Shown: piece after piece, positions 1-10,733 of the stretch | How positions within the stretch are numbered: position 1 is the first letter of the stretch | How the letters are laid out: the number at the start of each line of letters is the position of its first letter | NCBI GenBank assembly: GCA_049724395.1 | Contig: JAUGWO010000155.1 | Coordinates: forward strand, 88,831 to 152,830 | Direction of reading: 5' to 3' | Origin: Spongospora subterranea f. sp. subterranea | Lineage: Eukaryota > Endomyxa: Phytomyxea > Phytomyxea > Plasmodiophorida | Length of the DNA stretch: 64,000 nt | Translations under genes and position numbers: made by a program | Notes under the pieces: model-generated | Told to the model about the DNA's origin: nothing | What the model saw: the letters and a program-made list of their open reading frames with translations, nothing else | The model's database searches: none

Positions 1-974
1 GCTGGAATCGACAATCTGGAGTTGCCGACCATCTTGAGTTTCACAGATTTGCCCAAGTCGGGTAAAGCCGAGGAATTGTGGAGGGTCCTGTAAAGTAGCG
101 GCAGCATTGACAGGATGCATCCCACAAGAAAATTGTTCTAAAGCCGTCACGAATTTTTGGACAATCATTTGCGACACCCCGGTATAGTCCGCGACGCTGA
201 AAATCACGTTTAAATTGTGACTTTTGCGACGCCTTTGACTTCCATACCATGCCATGATCAAGTACATCGGTATTAGGGATAGACAGATTAAACTTGCTGC
301 CATGACCCAATGTTCTTCTGCAGAATTACATGCATGGATGTTTATCTGACCAATTCAAGAAAAAAGCAGTGTAAGAAAAACAGCATATACGTCGATTTGT
401 CAAAACGTACAAGGCAAGGGAATGGTATGAAACTCAACGTGAACGTGCTGTACGTGAATTTCTGTACGAGTGTGATGTATCTGTCCACAAGCTAAACCGC
501 AATGCAGGCGACGATGATCCATTGCCTACGCCAGCGCCCAGGCCCGCGCCTGTTGCGAACGCGGGGAGCCCTCCGCGAGCAGCTCGTCGTGATCGCAGTA
601 CGATCGGAGGACCTCGATCAGCGACCTCATCCCGTCCGCCCACTAACAATAATGAACCACCACAAGTCATTGCTACAGACTATACACAGCCCAGACAGGT
701 CACATCTATTGCAGTTACGCCACCGACGACGCTCCCGGTGAAGGGGTCGCGCCCCGTTTCCAAAGTTCCACGTTGTTCGAGGTTCAGAGTGAGTCTGGCG
801 GATTGATGTTTCATGGCAGGCACATCGACTGCAACGGGTTTCCGTTGCCCCATGACATGGGCGACCGTGCACCGGTATCACGTCGAACAAATTCTCTGAT
901 TGTTTGACAGATTGGAAATCGCCGAAAACTACATCGAGCTGTATAAGTCGAACATAGACCAGATGAGCGATTAG
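1..974 (+). CDS. Putative 3' part of a multi-exon gene cut by the left edge
   Basis: The first frame is open from base 1 to about 92 and reads as ordinary protein (ELPTILSFTDLPKSG). A Lys/Arg-rich stretch (IRRFVKTYKAREWYETQRER) and a long Pro/Ala/Arg/Thr-rich disordered stretch follow at about 380-800. A short coding piece at 912-974 (LEIAENYIELYKSNIDQMSD, then TAG) is preceded by a good acceptor, TTTGACAG. These pieces look like exons of one plus-strand gene, but the junctions could not be resolved and an in-frame stop sits before the basic stretch. No family recognised. It could be two gene ends or a decayed gene. Confidence 0.3.
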
Positions 975-1179
975 GTTTCAGCCGTTGAATATGGAATTTC
1001 CGGTGTACCGATGCTTTGTGTCGCCGAGAAGCGAGAAATCTGCTGCTGTTCGTTTTGGTGACTGGAACTTTACGGGCCAGTACCAGGTACGATTTGTCTC
1101 CAGAGTCAGTGGTATGAGCTATGGCGGATACCCTATATATTCATGAAACGGCCCGGCTCATGCATATGGGAAGCGAGTA

Positions 1180-3460
1180 GAGTTGATGGCTCAAGCGTTT
1201 GCAAAGACGCACACACATCGATGCGCGTTTGACAATTCAAAATTCATCCGAAGGTATAGGACGATGGGTAGAATGCGATGCATACAGATCACTCTACGTC
1301 ATATACTTGTTCGGACACCGAAAATGGATTTCAGGGGCTGTATCAATGAAGGTGTTGACAAAATGAGTCTGACCAATTGTCGAATGACATCCAAAATCTT
1401 CAGTGGAAAAAAAGACACGATCCGATTGCGGGTTGGAGCAATTGGGATTTTCGTAATTGACCACGAACTTTGTGCACATGGCAATTGTCACGTTTTTTAG
1501 AAAACCTAAAATCCTTTACAAGAAATGACGAGATCGTTGCAGTCGATTTGGATCAGCAGGCTCTGTTTTAACGATCAGGAAAACGTCTTCTATGTACCGT
1601 TTGTGGTAAAGGATCCCAGGTTGTCTAAAACAAGCAAATTGTCAAGACTATCCTACAAATCTGAGATGATATTCCAACGCGGCTTCGAATTTACCAGGTG
1701 CCCGCCAAAAAGTCGTCAGATATTTCGGAAGGCCAATAGGAACACGACGCCCTCTGGATCAACTCAATATTCAGTATTGATCTGACATCCCCAATTTCTT
1801 CAGCTTAACTTCCGAGAGCAGGAACGTTTTGCTTCCTTGATTTGGTTGCCGGAAGCACAATCAGCATCGAACCTGATAAAATGCAATATTTTAGCCAAAT
1901 TTTGAAATGTTGTTTTTCCTTGTCGCATCCAGAGGGCGATTTTGGTGTTTTCTTCAAGGTTCTCATAAAATTGTGCTTTATTCCTATCGATGGCCTACAC
2001 AAAAACAGCGTCTTCGCCGATCGTTTGGGCGTATCTAAAAAGCTAAACGTTCAAGTATCACTGGCGAAAGAGCTCAAATGTGGACACGATAGCCTTACCG
2101 TATGGGTGATCGTTTCGTCCTGGTAGGTTCATAATCCAATCGAAGCCCTAAACCAAGCTTTCCAAGGATTGGTCTGAACAGTTTGGTTTGCCTATCGTCA
2201 AACCAGGCCCTGTTGAAACTGTTGTCTAAAAAGAGACCATTGCGAACGGGAGAGATCGTCTCCTCACAAAGCAGTACCGCTGGTCAACATCGCCCTTGTC
2301 CGGAAAGCGACTTGTCGGGAGTCGCTGTTTGTGCAAGTGCTGGTGAATCACGATTGAAACGCTTTTTATTTAGCTCCAGTAGATGGCACACCATATCGCA
2401 CTCATGCTCGTCGGCATCAATCTTTGATTTTGAATTCTGATTGTGAATGCTCAGCGGTTGCAGTTTTTCAGCATCGGCGAATCGCCCTTGTGCGTCCATA
2501 AACATGCATCGGCGCTTAAAATGAAACCAAGACCAATAAGGCGAACGCAGTTGCGATCGAAATGTCCTTCAACAGAGATAATGCAGAGATCGGGCAAATA
2601 ATGACTTTTCGAATTAGGGGAATCGATCTTGCGATCTGGATTGTTGAACGACAACTCCGATCCAGGGGGTTGACGAAGCTTGTGCAATCGCTCTGCCAGG
2701 GTGAAACAGGACAAGATGATCGCGCCGGCGTTGGCGCATTGGTCTTGGATTCATTCTAGGCGTCGATCATGTTGGTGAATTAGCGGGTCGTACAGGTAGT
2801 GCTAAGCTCGGACGGTTCTAGGTGAAAAAAAAAAGTTTCCTCCGGTTTCAAAAACTCGTCAAGGGAATCCGCTTGCTCAATCGCCAAGGTAGCCCCAGTC
2901 ATTGCCCACTTCAGGTAGCGGGGCGCAACGGCATCATTGTTGATTTTGGCCGAGTTCCGACAGATTTCTGGCACGACATCATTGCATTTCGTTGCCAGAG
3001 GACGACCATTGAGGATTGTAGCAATTCCAAGTATTGGTTCAAGTCGCACAGCGAGTTGACATAACGGGTGCCCTGCAGACTGCTTAGCAGCACGTCGCTC
3101 AATCCTCGTTCGCCGCCCATGCACTGGTCTTTGGAGGGCATGACGAGCGATCTAACCTACAAACTTGGTCAGGGTCCAAGTCCCCCCAACCGTCCGAATG
3201 CCGCCATCGCGAGTGTTTACCTTGTACACATCCTATTGCGGCTGAGCTAGCGTCGCTATCGATGGGTCAGGGAAGGTTCCCGTTCCCGGCTCGTTTCAAT
3301 GTGATTCGTTCCCCAGCTGAGCAACTCGATCGAGGCCTGAACAGCCGTCATTACACGTCGCTGTGCACCTACAATGCATGTTCGGTGGGTCTGCACACCC
3401 CCATGCATGAGTATAGGGATTCTGCAGGGGATTGGATGCGTAATGATGCTGTCGAGACCG
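1180..3460. other. No supportable gene; short mixed ORFs
   Basis: Only short ORFs on both strands, none with recognisable domains or consistent exon structure. Coding-like texture on the minus strand around 1800-2700 suggests an old mobile element that has lost its identity, but no family could be named. Confidence 0.4.
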
Positions 3461-3469
3461 TTCTGCGCT

Positions 3470-3985
3470 CCCGACGTCAGCCACTATAATTTCGAATCCA
3501 AACGACAGCATTATTCCGCCTCCCATCCCTTACCAGAATGTAGTTTTCAACGTTGTGAGTCCACAATGGTCATACAGAACGATGCACCAAATGGAGTTCC
3601 ACTACAGGCGTTCCGCATTGGTACATGCAGACCTACCGACGGCCGCCATTATCATTTCAAATTCAAACGGTTTTGACAGCATTCTCAACTGTTCTCGCCG
3701 TCGCCTCTTCCCCTGGGGCAAATTGCATTTCAACGAACCGGGAGGCGAGAACCATCCCTGCTCCATCGACAGAGAACTCTGTCGAGCTCAGGGTCAACGG
3801 GACCGTCTTCGTTCAAAACCGCAATCCGGATCACCAGAAGCTAGGTTCAGGACAGAAGTTACAGATTGAGACATGGAAAAACTCCAGACGTCAGCACATC
3901 AAGATCGAATCCAAAACAGTCTCGACAACTGTTTTCCACCTCCCATCCCCTGCCAGAAGTTTCAAAAGCTCAGAATTCGCATTTC
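3470..3985 (+). repeat. Diverged tandem units with a shared core
   Basis: Three related segments follow one another at about 3475-3545, 3645-3700 and 3888-3965. Each carries a version of the core TCGAATCCAAA followed by a CAG-rich stretch; the first and third continue into CCTCCCATCCC and CCAGAA. Spacing and divergence are uneven, so this looks like an old duplicated piece rather than a live satellite. Confidence 0.4.
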
Positions 3986-4015
3986 CATCGTTCAAACACA
4001 ATTTTTCGAATTTAC

Positions 4016-5424
4016 TCAATTTGGCAGCAATGGGGCAATCACAGCGCGCTTCTTTTTAAGATACATGAAGGCCGACGTCATGTTGCTGCGAGTAACCGGC
4101 CAGAACCCGGCCGTCTGCAGAGGCTCAACGAAGAACTGACGCTCGTTCGCGATAAAAAACAGGTCGTTGAGATCGACAACGTTATCAGGTTTGGTGGCGA
4201 ATTCCAACAGCGATAGCGGGACATCAACACCGCATTCGACGCCATCCTCCAACTCGGGGTGCATATAGAGGAGATCGGGAACGCCACCGGGATTATTGGC
4301 GCTCTTGCGCATCGTGTGCGTGTTCCACTCGGTATACACTCTGTCCAGCGTGTCGTCGATCAATGGGCCAAACACAACGTGGCTGCACTTCCGCTGGTAT
4401 TCGTCGTCGGCGTCGTACTGGCCGTTCGCCTCCAAACGGTTGAAATGGCCGATCCAGAACGACATGCCGAGATCGTACATTTGATTCCACCAATCCCCGA
4501 TACGTTGGTTCCCAACAGATCGTGCATCGAGAATGGCGTCTTCCCCTTGGAAGTGCTTCTGTACCGCTGCTGTCAGCGCGTGCTCGACGCCGCCTTCCGA
4601 ACGCTGCGCGAACGGCATACAGCCCCGATAAACGATCGCATCGAGATAATAAGCGAGGATCTGCTCCGGGATACGATGTGATGCGCCAACGTGAAGCCAG
4701 ACAATCTTTCGGGACCACGCGTCTATACACGCATGGATCTCATATCCAAACCGGCGAAGGTTGTCATTTTGGCCGAAATGCCAGATCGCATTCGGCCCTT
4801 CAACCTGATACTCGCAGCGCGTCAGTCGAGCTTTTTTTCGTGAACTTACGGCTTCCGGTGTGATCGTTCGTTGTCCTGCAGATACCGCGTCGCAGGTAAT
4901 GTGAACATCGTTCGCCCGGCATCCCAGGTCCTGACCGTCGCCTTGCGACTCCAGCAGCACCATTTTGCCAACTAGATCCTGTAGAATATTTTGCCGAACT
5001 GATATCGCTGATTTCTGCAGTTTTCATGAGATGATCAAGTCGGCAAATTCTCGACGACGCCAAATACCTGAAGGAGATCCTGGAACAAGCGTAGGCTGAT
5101 TTTTCCGTGATTCGTCTCCTCAACGTGATGCAGGACGTCTTTGATTTTCACACCTTGTTTGATTACTTCCCCGACGTCGCATTTCGATTCGGCGCTGCGG
5201 TCCAGTGCTGAGCCAGGAACATGGCGCTCCAGCCCGCCCCGTTTGATCCATCTCTGCAGGGTTCGCTTGGAAATGTCCAAACGAAAAGTGCCCCGCAAAT
5301 CCTCCACGATCGCGGCGTTATGGTGACCACGAACCAGCCGGTTCTGGATGAACTCTAACACATCCTGACTCGGCATCACGGCGACCACGATACCGGCAAC
5401 ACTATGGCGCCATACGGAGTACAT
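4016..5424 (-). mobile_element. Integrase-core (DDE-like) element, fossil
   Basis: Two minus-strand coding blocks belong to one element. The upstream block (5424 to about 5035) has a helix-turn-helix-like region with the signature ISKRTLQRWIKRGGLERH. The downstream block (4963 to 4016, 315 aa) has an integrase-core fold region: NAIWHFGQNDNLRRFG, ACIDAWSRKIVWLHVGASHR, LAYYLDAI, a GNQRIGDWWNQM helix and a W-N-H motif (YTEWNTHTMRKSANNPGGVPD). This order matches the integrase-core family found in many fungal and protist genomes as single-gene mobile elements. No terminal repeats were found. It appears broken; the class (plain DNA transposon or virus-like) cannot be fixed from sequence alone. Confidence 0.65.
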
Positions 5425-5639
5425 TCAATACCTCACGCGGTGCGACGGGTTCACCCTCAGGCCAATCATTGCCCAAGAACATGCAATTTGTGGATCCTTG
5501 ATCCAGTTGCGTCTTTGTTGTCAGGATTTCGAACGTCCCAAGCAGTTAGGGGATTTTACCTGTTTCTGAGCCAATCCGGTCGTGTTTTGCTATTGCAGGC
5601 GCAATTGTCGAGGAGACTGCACTCATCGTCTCCAGTAGC

Positions 5640-5830
5640 ATCAATAGGTGCCGCTTCGCTCACCTGCCCACACATTTTTGTGATCCTGAAACGTCGACAC
5701 GATAATGAACTAGTACACGCCATAGAAGGACTTTCAGCCTCTCTTGTGCAGGCCGATCGAGCAAGTCGCTGTTTGCTGTTTGATGGCATCTGCTGTGGTT
5801 AAGATTCAGGACCTCGGACTTCAAGTTGAA
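5640..5830 (+). repeat. Dispersed repeat, copy 1 (old coding remnant)
   Basis: This stretch is similar to 8225-8420 in the same orientation. Matching landmarks are CAATAGGTGCC versus CAACAGGTGCC, CGACACGATAATGAA versus GGCACGATAATAAA, CACGCCATAGAA versus CAAGCCATAGAA, and GCAAGTCGCTG versus GGAAGTCGCTG. Translated, copy 1 gives IFVILKRRHDNELVHAIE and copy 2 gives IFVNLKLRHDNKSTQAIE. The source was therefore protein coding; the family is unrecognised. Confidence 0.5.
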
Positions 5831-5839
5831 CTTAGGCAG

Positions 5840-6860
5840 CAGTTGAACGATGTACGAGTCCAATCGTCAATGTTTATGAAGGCGTCACTACGGCATGGGT
5901 TTCGTGCCATCTGATGGTTGAGCGATGCAAGACTCCGACTCCTGATTCGCAACAACAGCAGATGACTGTAAATGGCATCTGGAACGAATCAGGCAACATC
6001 GCCGCCCTCGGATTACAACTCACTACTACTCACGATGTGTGTATGTACTGCTGATTTCTTGGCGAATCCTTCTTTGGATTTCATGAATGAATCGACTATC
6101 TTCATCGAAACTGCTGAAGTGATGCACAGCTTTATACATGGAAAACAGACATCGTTGACAGAGAACGTTACCAAAACAACATCTCCAAAGGATCGCAGAA
6201 AACGTCGCGGTGAGCATCCAAATTGGACGGAGCACCGCTGCAAAGGCTCTTTGCCGAAGGCCAACATGATGGCAGGTGTTCCATGTTTTTCCTCCCAGCG
6301 AGACACTTGACCGAGTTGGCGTTAGACCAGCGCAGGCTGGTTTGGCCGATGTGGGCGATCATCGATAATGCCCGACGTCTCCAGGTTTTCATGGGCGGTG
6401 GATGTCGCCAGCTGGGGCCTGATACGTTCGGCATCACGTCTGCAAGCCTGTTTATGTACCGAGTCATTCAATGCCATCGACGGTAGTGAAGTCGGTTGGC
6501 CAAAACTGGAGCGGCAATTGGAAGGTTCTTTCGACAAAACAAGACAGTCTGGGTTTGGTTGTCTGTAATAAGGTTCACCGTCGGATGAACCATCTTGAGA
6601 GTCGTCTGACCCACGACGTGATTAGGCTGAAATAATAATGCTTGTACTTCCCGGGAGCACAACGGATATTGATCCCCTGAATGCCCAGATATTGCTTGAA
6701 TCAACAGGAAAACGATGGGGATCGCGAACGGGAAGTTTAATTAGACCAAACACGAAAGTCAATGTGAATCCCCAGACCCAGCGATCCAAAAGAGCGCGTA
6801 ATGAACTGGGGAGTTGATGAACCGACGGTCACTGTCAAAACTGATCGAATTGTTGCCACC
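5840..6860. other. No supportable gene
   Basis: Overlapping short ORFs on both strands (largest near 5970-6310 and 6170-6540) without domains, conserved motifs or joinable exons. Probably decayed transposon sequence. Confidence 0.4.
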
Positions 6861-6864
6861 CTGA

Positions 6865-7385
6865 CTTTAGAAAGTCAAGCCGGTGGTCTAGGTGAGAATG
6901 GATCAACAAAGGTTTACGAGAATTCTCAATGATAATGATTTATTGAACAATAAGGGACGTAAAGTTGTCGTTAGTGGACCGAGAGCACAGAGGGCTGTAC
7001 ATTCCCCTCTCTCATAGAGATACGAGTAATGATTGTGACAAAAGAATCGGCCCTGTCACGTACAACCGCGCCATCAAGTTGGCCATTTCGAGGATCTTCC
7101 ACCAAATCAAGAAACTCATCAGCCAGAAATCCTTGTAGCTTGGAAAGGGTTCGATGGATATGATTCAACTTGGGAACCTGTCCCAAACATGGCGACAGAT
7201 GTTCTTGAATTCATTACTCGTAACTTTATGAGAGAGGGGAATGTAAAGCCTTTCTAGACTTTCGGCACTCTAACGATAACTTCATGTCCCTTATTCAATA
7301 AATCGTTATTATAGGCTCTGAATCAACTCTCGTAAACCTTTGTTTACACATTTTCACCTATACCACCGGCTTTACTTTTCAAAGT
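6865..7385. mobile_element. Chromovirus (Ty3/gypsy) remnant arranged as an inverted repeat
   Basis: The two ends are inverted copies of one sequence. AAGCCGGTGG, AACAAAGGTTTACGAGA and GATTTATTGAA with AATAAGGGAC near 6873-6960 recur reverse-complemented at about 7280-7385. Inside, the plus strand carries the end of a chromodomain (WKGFDGYDSTWEPVPN) followed by REGNVKPF and a stop. The minus strand carries another chromodomain piece (EFLDLVEDPRNGQLDGAVV). The arms look like the same LTR end in opposite orientation. A fossil; old, with clear divergence between arms. Confidence 0.6.
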
Positions 7386-8224
7386 GTGGATTTATACTCG
7401 ACCTCAGAGTAATCGATTGCTCCGGACCTTTGTCGCCTTGCCGCCCACCAGTTTGCTTTTAGGAAAAAACATTTTTGGCGAAAAACAAAACCCAGTTATG
7501 CTGGGTTTCGACCTCTGTCTAGGCTACGTTTTCAGCTTAACAGAGCCCGTCAATGGTGCAGCAAATTGACGAAGAGCAACAGCAGAAACCGTCTCACTAG
7601 CGTTCGACGTATGACTTCAATACAACTAAGATGATCTTGGTCTGATGATTAACTTTAATCACGTCATTTTAAGATTGGTCTGATCTGCTATGAGATCGTG
7701 ACATTGTATATCATTTGCTCCATGGCCAAGTTTACATGTGTATCGCCTGTTCTTCGTCCAAACACCTATCGCCGCTGATTATTTGACGTTTGACACCCAT
7801 AGCAGCACGTTCCCAACGCCATGGTCACATTTGTGCACACTGTTTGGACAGAACCGGAATGTTTCACTGTCGACTTCTACATCAAAAGAATGTTTATCCA
7901 GTTTAAATCATCATTTCATTAGAATTGGAGATATTCTTATGCCAATAGATTGGACTATGAGTGAATGGACGGGCTATGCAGAAATAACTGAGAAAAGGGC
8001 TCATAGTCATATCCATTCAACACATAACGCCATGTTGACGCGCCAAATAATATTTCTCTGCGTGCGGGGTTTGAAGGTGGTTACTGGTTGATTCCATTCA
8101 TCAACACGGCATCGTGTCAGGTGGAAAATATTTTGAACACTATCAAAGAAAAACAAAGCATCGTACGAGAGGTGCACCGCCAGTAAAACAGATGTCAAAG
8201 GCACTGCCGAACTACACCAACATT

Positions 8225-8420
8225 CAACAGGTGCCACGTACCTACCCAGAGATTTTTGTGAACCTGAAGCTTCGGCACGATAATAAATCAACACAAGCCA
8301 TAGAACGTTTGATTTGCAGGCAGATCGAGGAAGTCGCTGCCATCCGATTCCATCTTCCGTACGATGATTTGTTCTTCCTTAGTAGTGTGAAAAAAATTAC
8401 ACCAGTCATGAAGCCGTTTT
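8225..8420 (+). repeat. Dispersed repeat, copy 2
   Basis: Partner of 5640-5830 in the same orientation. The open stretch here is longer and continues through CRQIEEVAAIRFHLPYDD to a stop near 8422. It ends about 180 bases before the ESF2 start, so it may bound that gene's upstream region. Family unknown. Confidence 0.5.
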
Positions 8421-8599
8421 AGTGGATGGGATGAACCAGTAAAAGTACGAATGGGAAGCAACAGGTGTGTTGAGCTGCGACATGCGTTTGGACAAAGGTT
8501 GAGCAGCGACATGTGCTGGAACAAAGAACAGGAATCACAGCGACCTTCAGGACTCCGTGCGGAGTTTCTTGGAAGACATGGGGCAAAGCCTCACACGTG

Positions 8600-9502
8600 A
8601 TGGGTAACAATGGCGCCGACGATTGCCCGGAAGGCCTCGGAAATCAGTCAGACGTTGACAACGATGTGAACGAGGACGTCGTCCAGTCCGATGATGAAGG
8701 AGCAGGAAATACCAGTGATAACGCAGAGCGCTGGGCCCAATTTGAAGCTAATGCGCTCAAACGTGGCATTATTTATTTCAGTCGGATACCTCCTTTCATG
8801 AGCGCAAATCGGCTAAGGAAAATGTTCGAGCCGTTTGGAGAAATCGGCCGTATCTACCTGACTCCTGAAGATGCCGCGGTCGCTCGAACTCGGCGCAAAT
8901 TCAAAAGTCGCTAACCCTTCTCCGTCATTCTGGCGATAGTGTTTGCTCAACGCGTTTTTCAGAATGTACGCGCAAGAATTATGTTGATGGGTGGATGGAA
9001 TTCGCCAGGAAAAGCGTCGCCAGACGCGTCGCCGAATCGCTAAATAATACGCCAATCGGTGGGAAGAAGCGCTCATTTTACAGGGACGACATCTGGAATA
9101 TCCGTTATTTGAAGGGATTCAAGTGGCATCATCTCACCGAAAAACATGGTATTGTCTGCATGTTCTGCTTAATGTATCCATTCATTTGACTGAATGTAGC
9201 GATGGAAAGTGCTGCCCGTTCACAGAAGATCAGGACGGAGATATCGGCGGCCAAGAAGGAGTACGATTTCATCGTCGACAAGCAGGAGCAGGCCAAGCTG
9301 GTCCATAATATCGAGAAGCGCCATCAGGTATGCAGCCCGCCCCCCATCAAATATACATACTCCCATCGTCTGACACTTGCGCGATCATCAGAAACGTGGT
9401 GCCACTGATGGCCAGGAATCGCAGCCCCCTGTCAAAGTCCTCAGAACGTTCAGGCAGAGTCAGTGCCATGCAGACCCCCCACTTTGTGATTCGGTCGTCT
9501 GA
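8600..9502 (+). CDS. ESF2: ESF2/ABT1 pre-rRNA processing RNA-binding protein
   Basis: Four exons, 8600-8906, 8963-9148, 9200-9327 and 9392-9502, join in frame to 243 aa; the introns are 56, 51 and 64 nt. ESF2/ABT1 is a nucleolar RRM protein of the small-subunit processome that acts in early 18S rRNA cleavages. An acidic N-terminus is followed by an RRM starting near residue 56 (GIIYFSRIPPFM), then FGEIGRIYLTPED, the family hallmark SLNNTPIGGKKRSFYRDD, KGFKWHHLTEKH and a basic helix (RTEISAAKKEYDF). The RRM is interrupted by intron 1, as fits the insert-containing RRM of this family. The ATG at 8600 is the first in frame; longer starts would need a non-ATG codon. The first donor, GTCGCT, is weak. 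Length matches the family. Confidence 0.93.
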
Positions 9503-10440
9503 CTGTTTGACTGTGTTTAGGGCAACCCGTGTTCAGTGGCCATGCAACAGCCAGTTAATTATACATTTCTATTTCATTCTACCGTTCAATGATAGTCACA
9601 TTTATTCATTTGAAATTGATCAAGGTTCACGATGGTTGATGGTTGTTAGAGAGCGCACTGTAGTGAACATCTTTTCACCAATGCTTGCCCGACGCCGCTC
9701 TCGGCGTGAGATCTTTTATTTCGACACCGGACTTGTTTATCTCCTTGTCTCACTCAAATTCGCGGAGTGGTGCTTCTGTATGACTTTAATATGGGATTTG
9801 CTATAGATCCGAGCGCAATAATAACTTTGGCGAATCGCTATACAATGGTGCCTTTTCTTACCATGTCGATCATGGGTCGACGGCGATCCATAATCCACGG
9901 CTTGGGTCTGACGTTTTTCTCAACGATATATGCCTCTTCAGCAATAGCTTGCGCTTTTATTTGAGAGTGTAGATGGACTTTTTCGTCCCATATTGTCAAT
10001 CAGGGTACCGCTGGAAAGGATTTGACAAGGCCTATCATCCGTGGAGTGACTGATTTGCGGTAAAACGCGCAGTTTCTTAATTCGCCAGCTAAATAGCCTC
10101 GTGCCAGTCGCTTGGTTGACATTTGCGGGGCTATTTAACCGCAAACTACGCGGGTACTGTAGCTACTGCCGGTGTACGCAACTAACCAGTGTCGCGGCCT
10201 CCACCACAGTCAGTGATCAAAAAGTGATCACCATTCCATCCTCCCTCAAAGTTCAATCACCACTGGCACCGCCTGAATCCACTGTTGATGACTGGAACCA
10301 GTGATTCTGCCAGTGGTGTTTGTCGCGAACTTCAAGTGCGCGAACTTAAGAACCCCATAGACTTTTAAGCCGTATACTGTACTGTAGAATTTCATCCGTT
10401 TCGGCATTAAAACTTTCTTCCTTTTTTCCTTTTTTAAAGT
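9503..10440. other. Intergenic, no gene seen
   Basis: After the ESF2 stop there are only short ORFs without domains on either strand. Confidence 0.5.
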
Positions 10441-10449
10441 TCTTACTGG

Positions 10450-10680
10450 TCAATTTTTTCGGACTTGCATGACAGCTGGCGCCGGGACAGCCTGCGCTGT
10501 TCCTTGTCGGACCAGTCCTTCCATGTCGCCGCCATTGCGAATGAAAAAATCTAGTAGAATAGGCCAAACACAAACGAGTCTAAAAGAATATCGTTGGATG
10601 CGGTAAACCCAAGCTACTAAATTTATTAACAGAGGAGATTTTAGGAAGCGCGTCAGCGCCGCATCATTCAACATAGTCAT
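10450..10680 (-). CDS. Small ORF head-to-head with, and related to, the next gene's N-terminus
   Basis: A minus-strand ATG at 10680 begins MTMLNDAALTRFLKSPLLIN. The plus-strand gene that starts only about 55 bases away contains LTMLNDWALAAILKFSALVS, so the two sequences are clearly related at protein and DNA level (CTATGTTGAATGAT in both). Downstream the minus frame is open for 76 codons, but another frame over the same DNA gives a plausible C-terminus (WSDKEQRRLSRRQLSCKSE), so a short intron is likely and the product is uncertain. It may be a real short gene sharing a bidirectional promoter or an inverted partial duplicate. Confidence 0.4.
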   Translation of the reverse strand: MTMLNDAALTRFLKSPLLINLVAWVYRIQRYSFRLVCVWPILLDFFIRNGGDMEGLVRQGTAQAVPAPAVMQVRKN

Positions 10681-10733
10681 GGGCTCTCAGATATCGGATT
10701 GACGACATTCTCAAATCGTAAACTTGGCGCAGA

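Noticed and set aside
4259-4863. Plus-strand ORFs opposite the integrase-like element
   Set aside because: Antisense shadows of a GC-rich coding region; only the minus strand has family motifs.
9330-9806. 158-codon plus ORF after ESF2 exon 3
   Set aside because: It starts in the intron and overlaps the last ESF2 exon in another frame; no domain.
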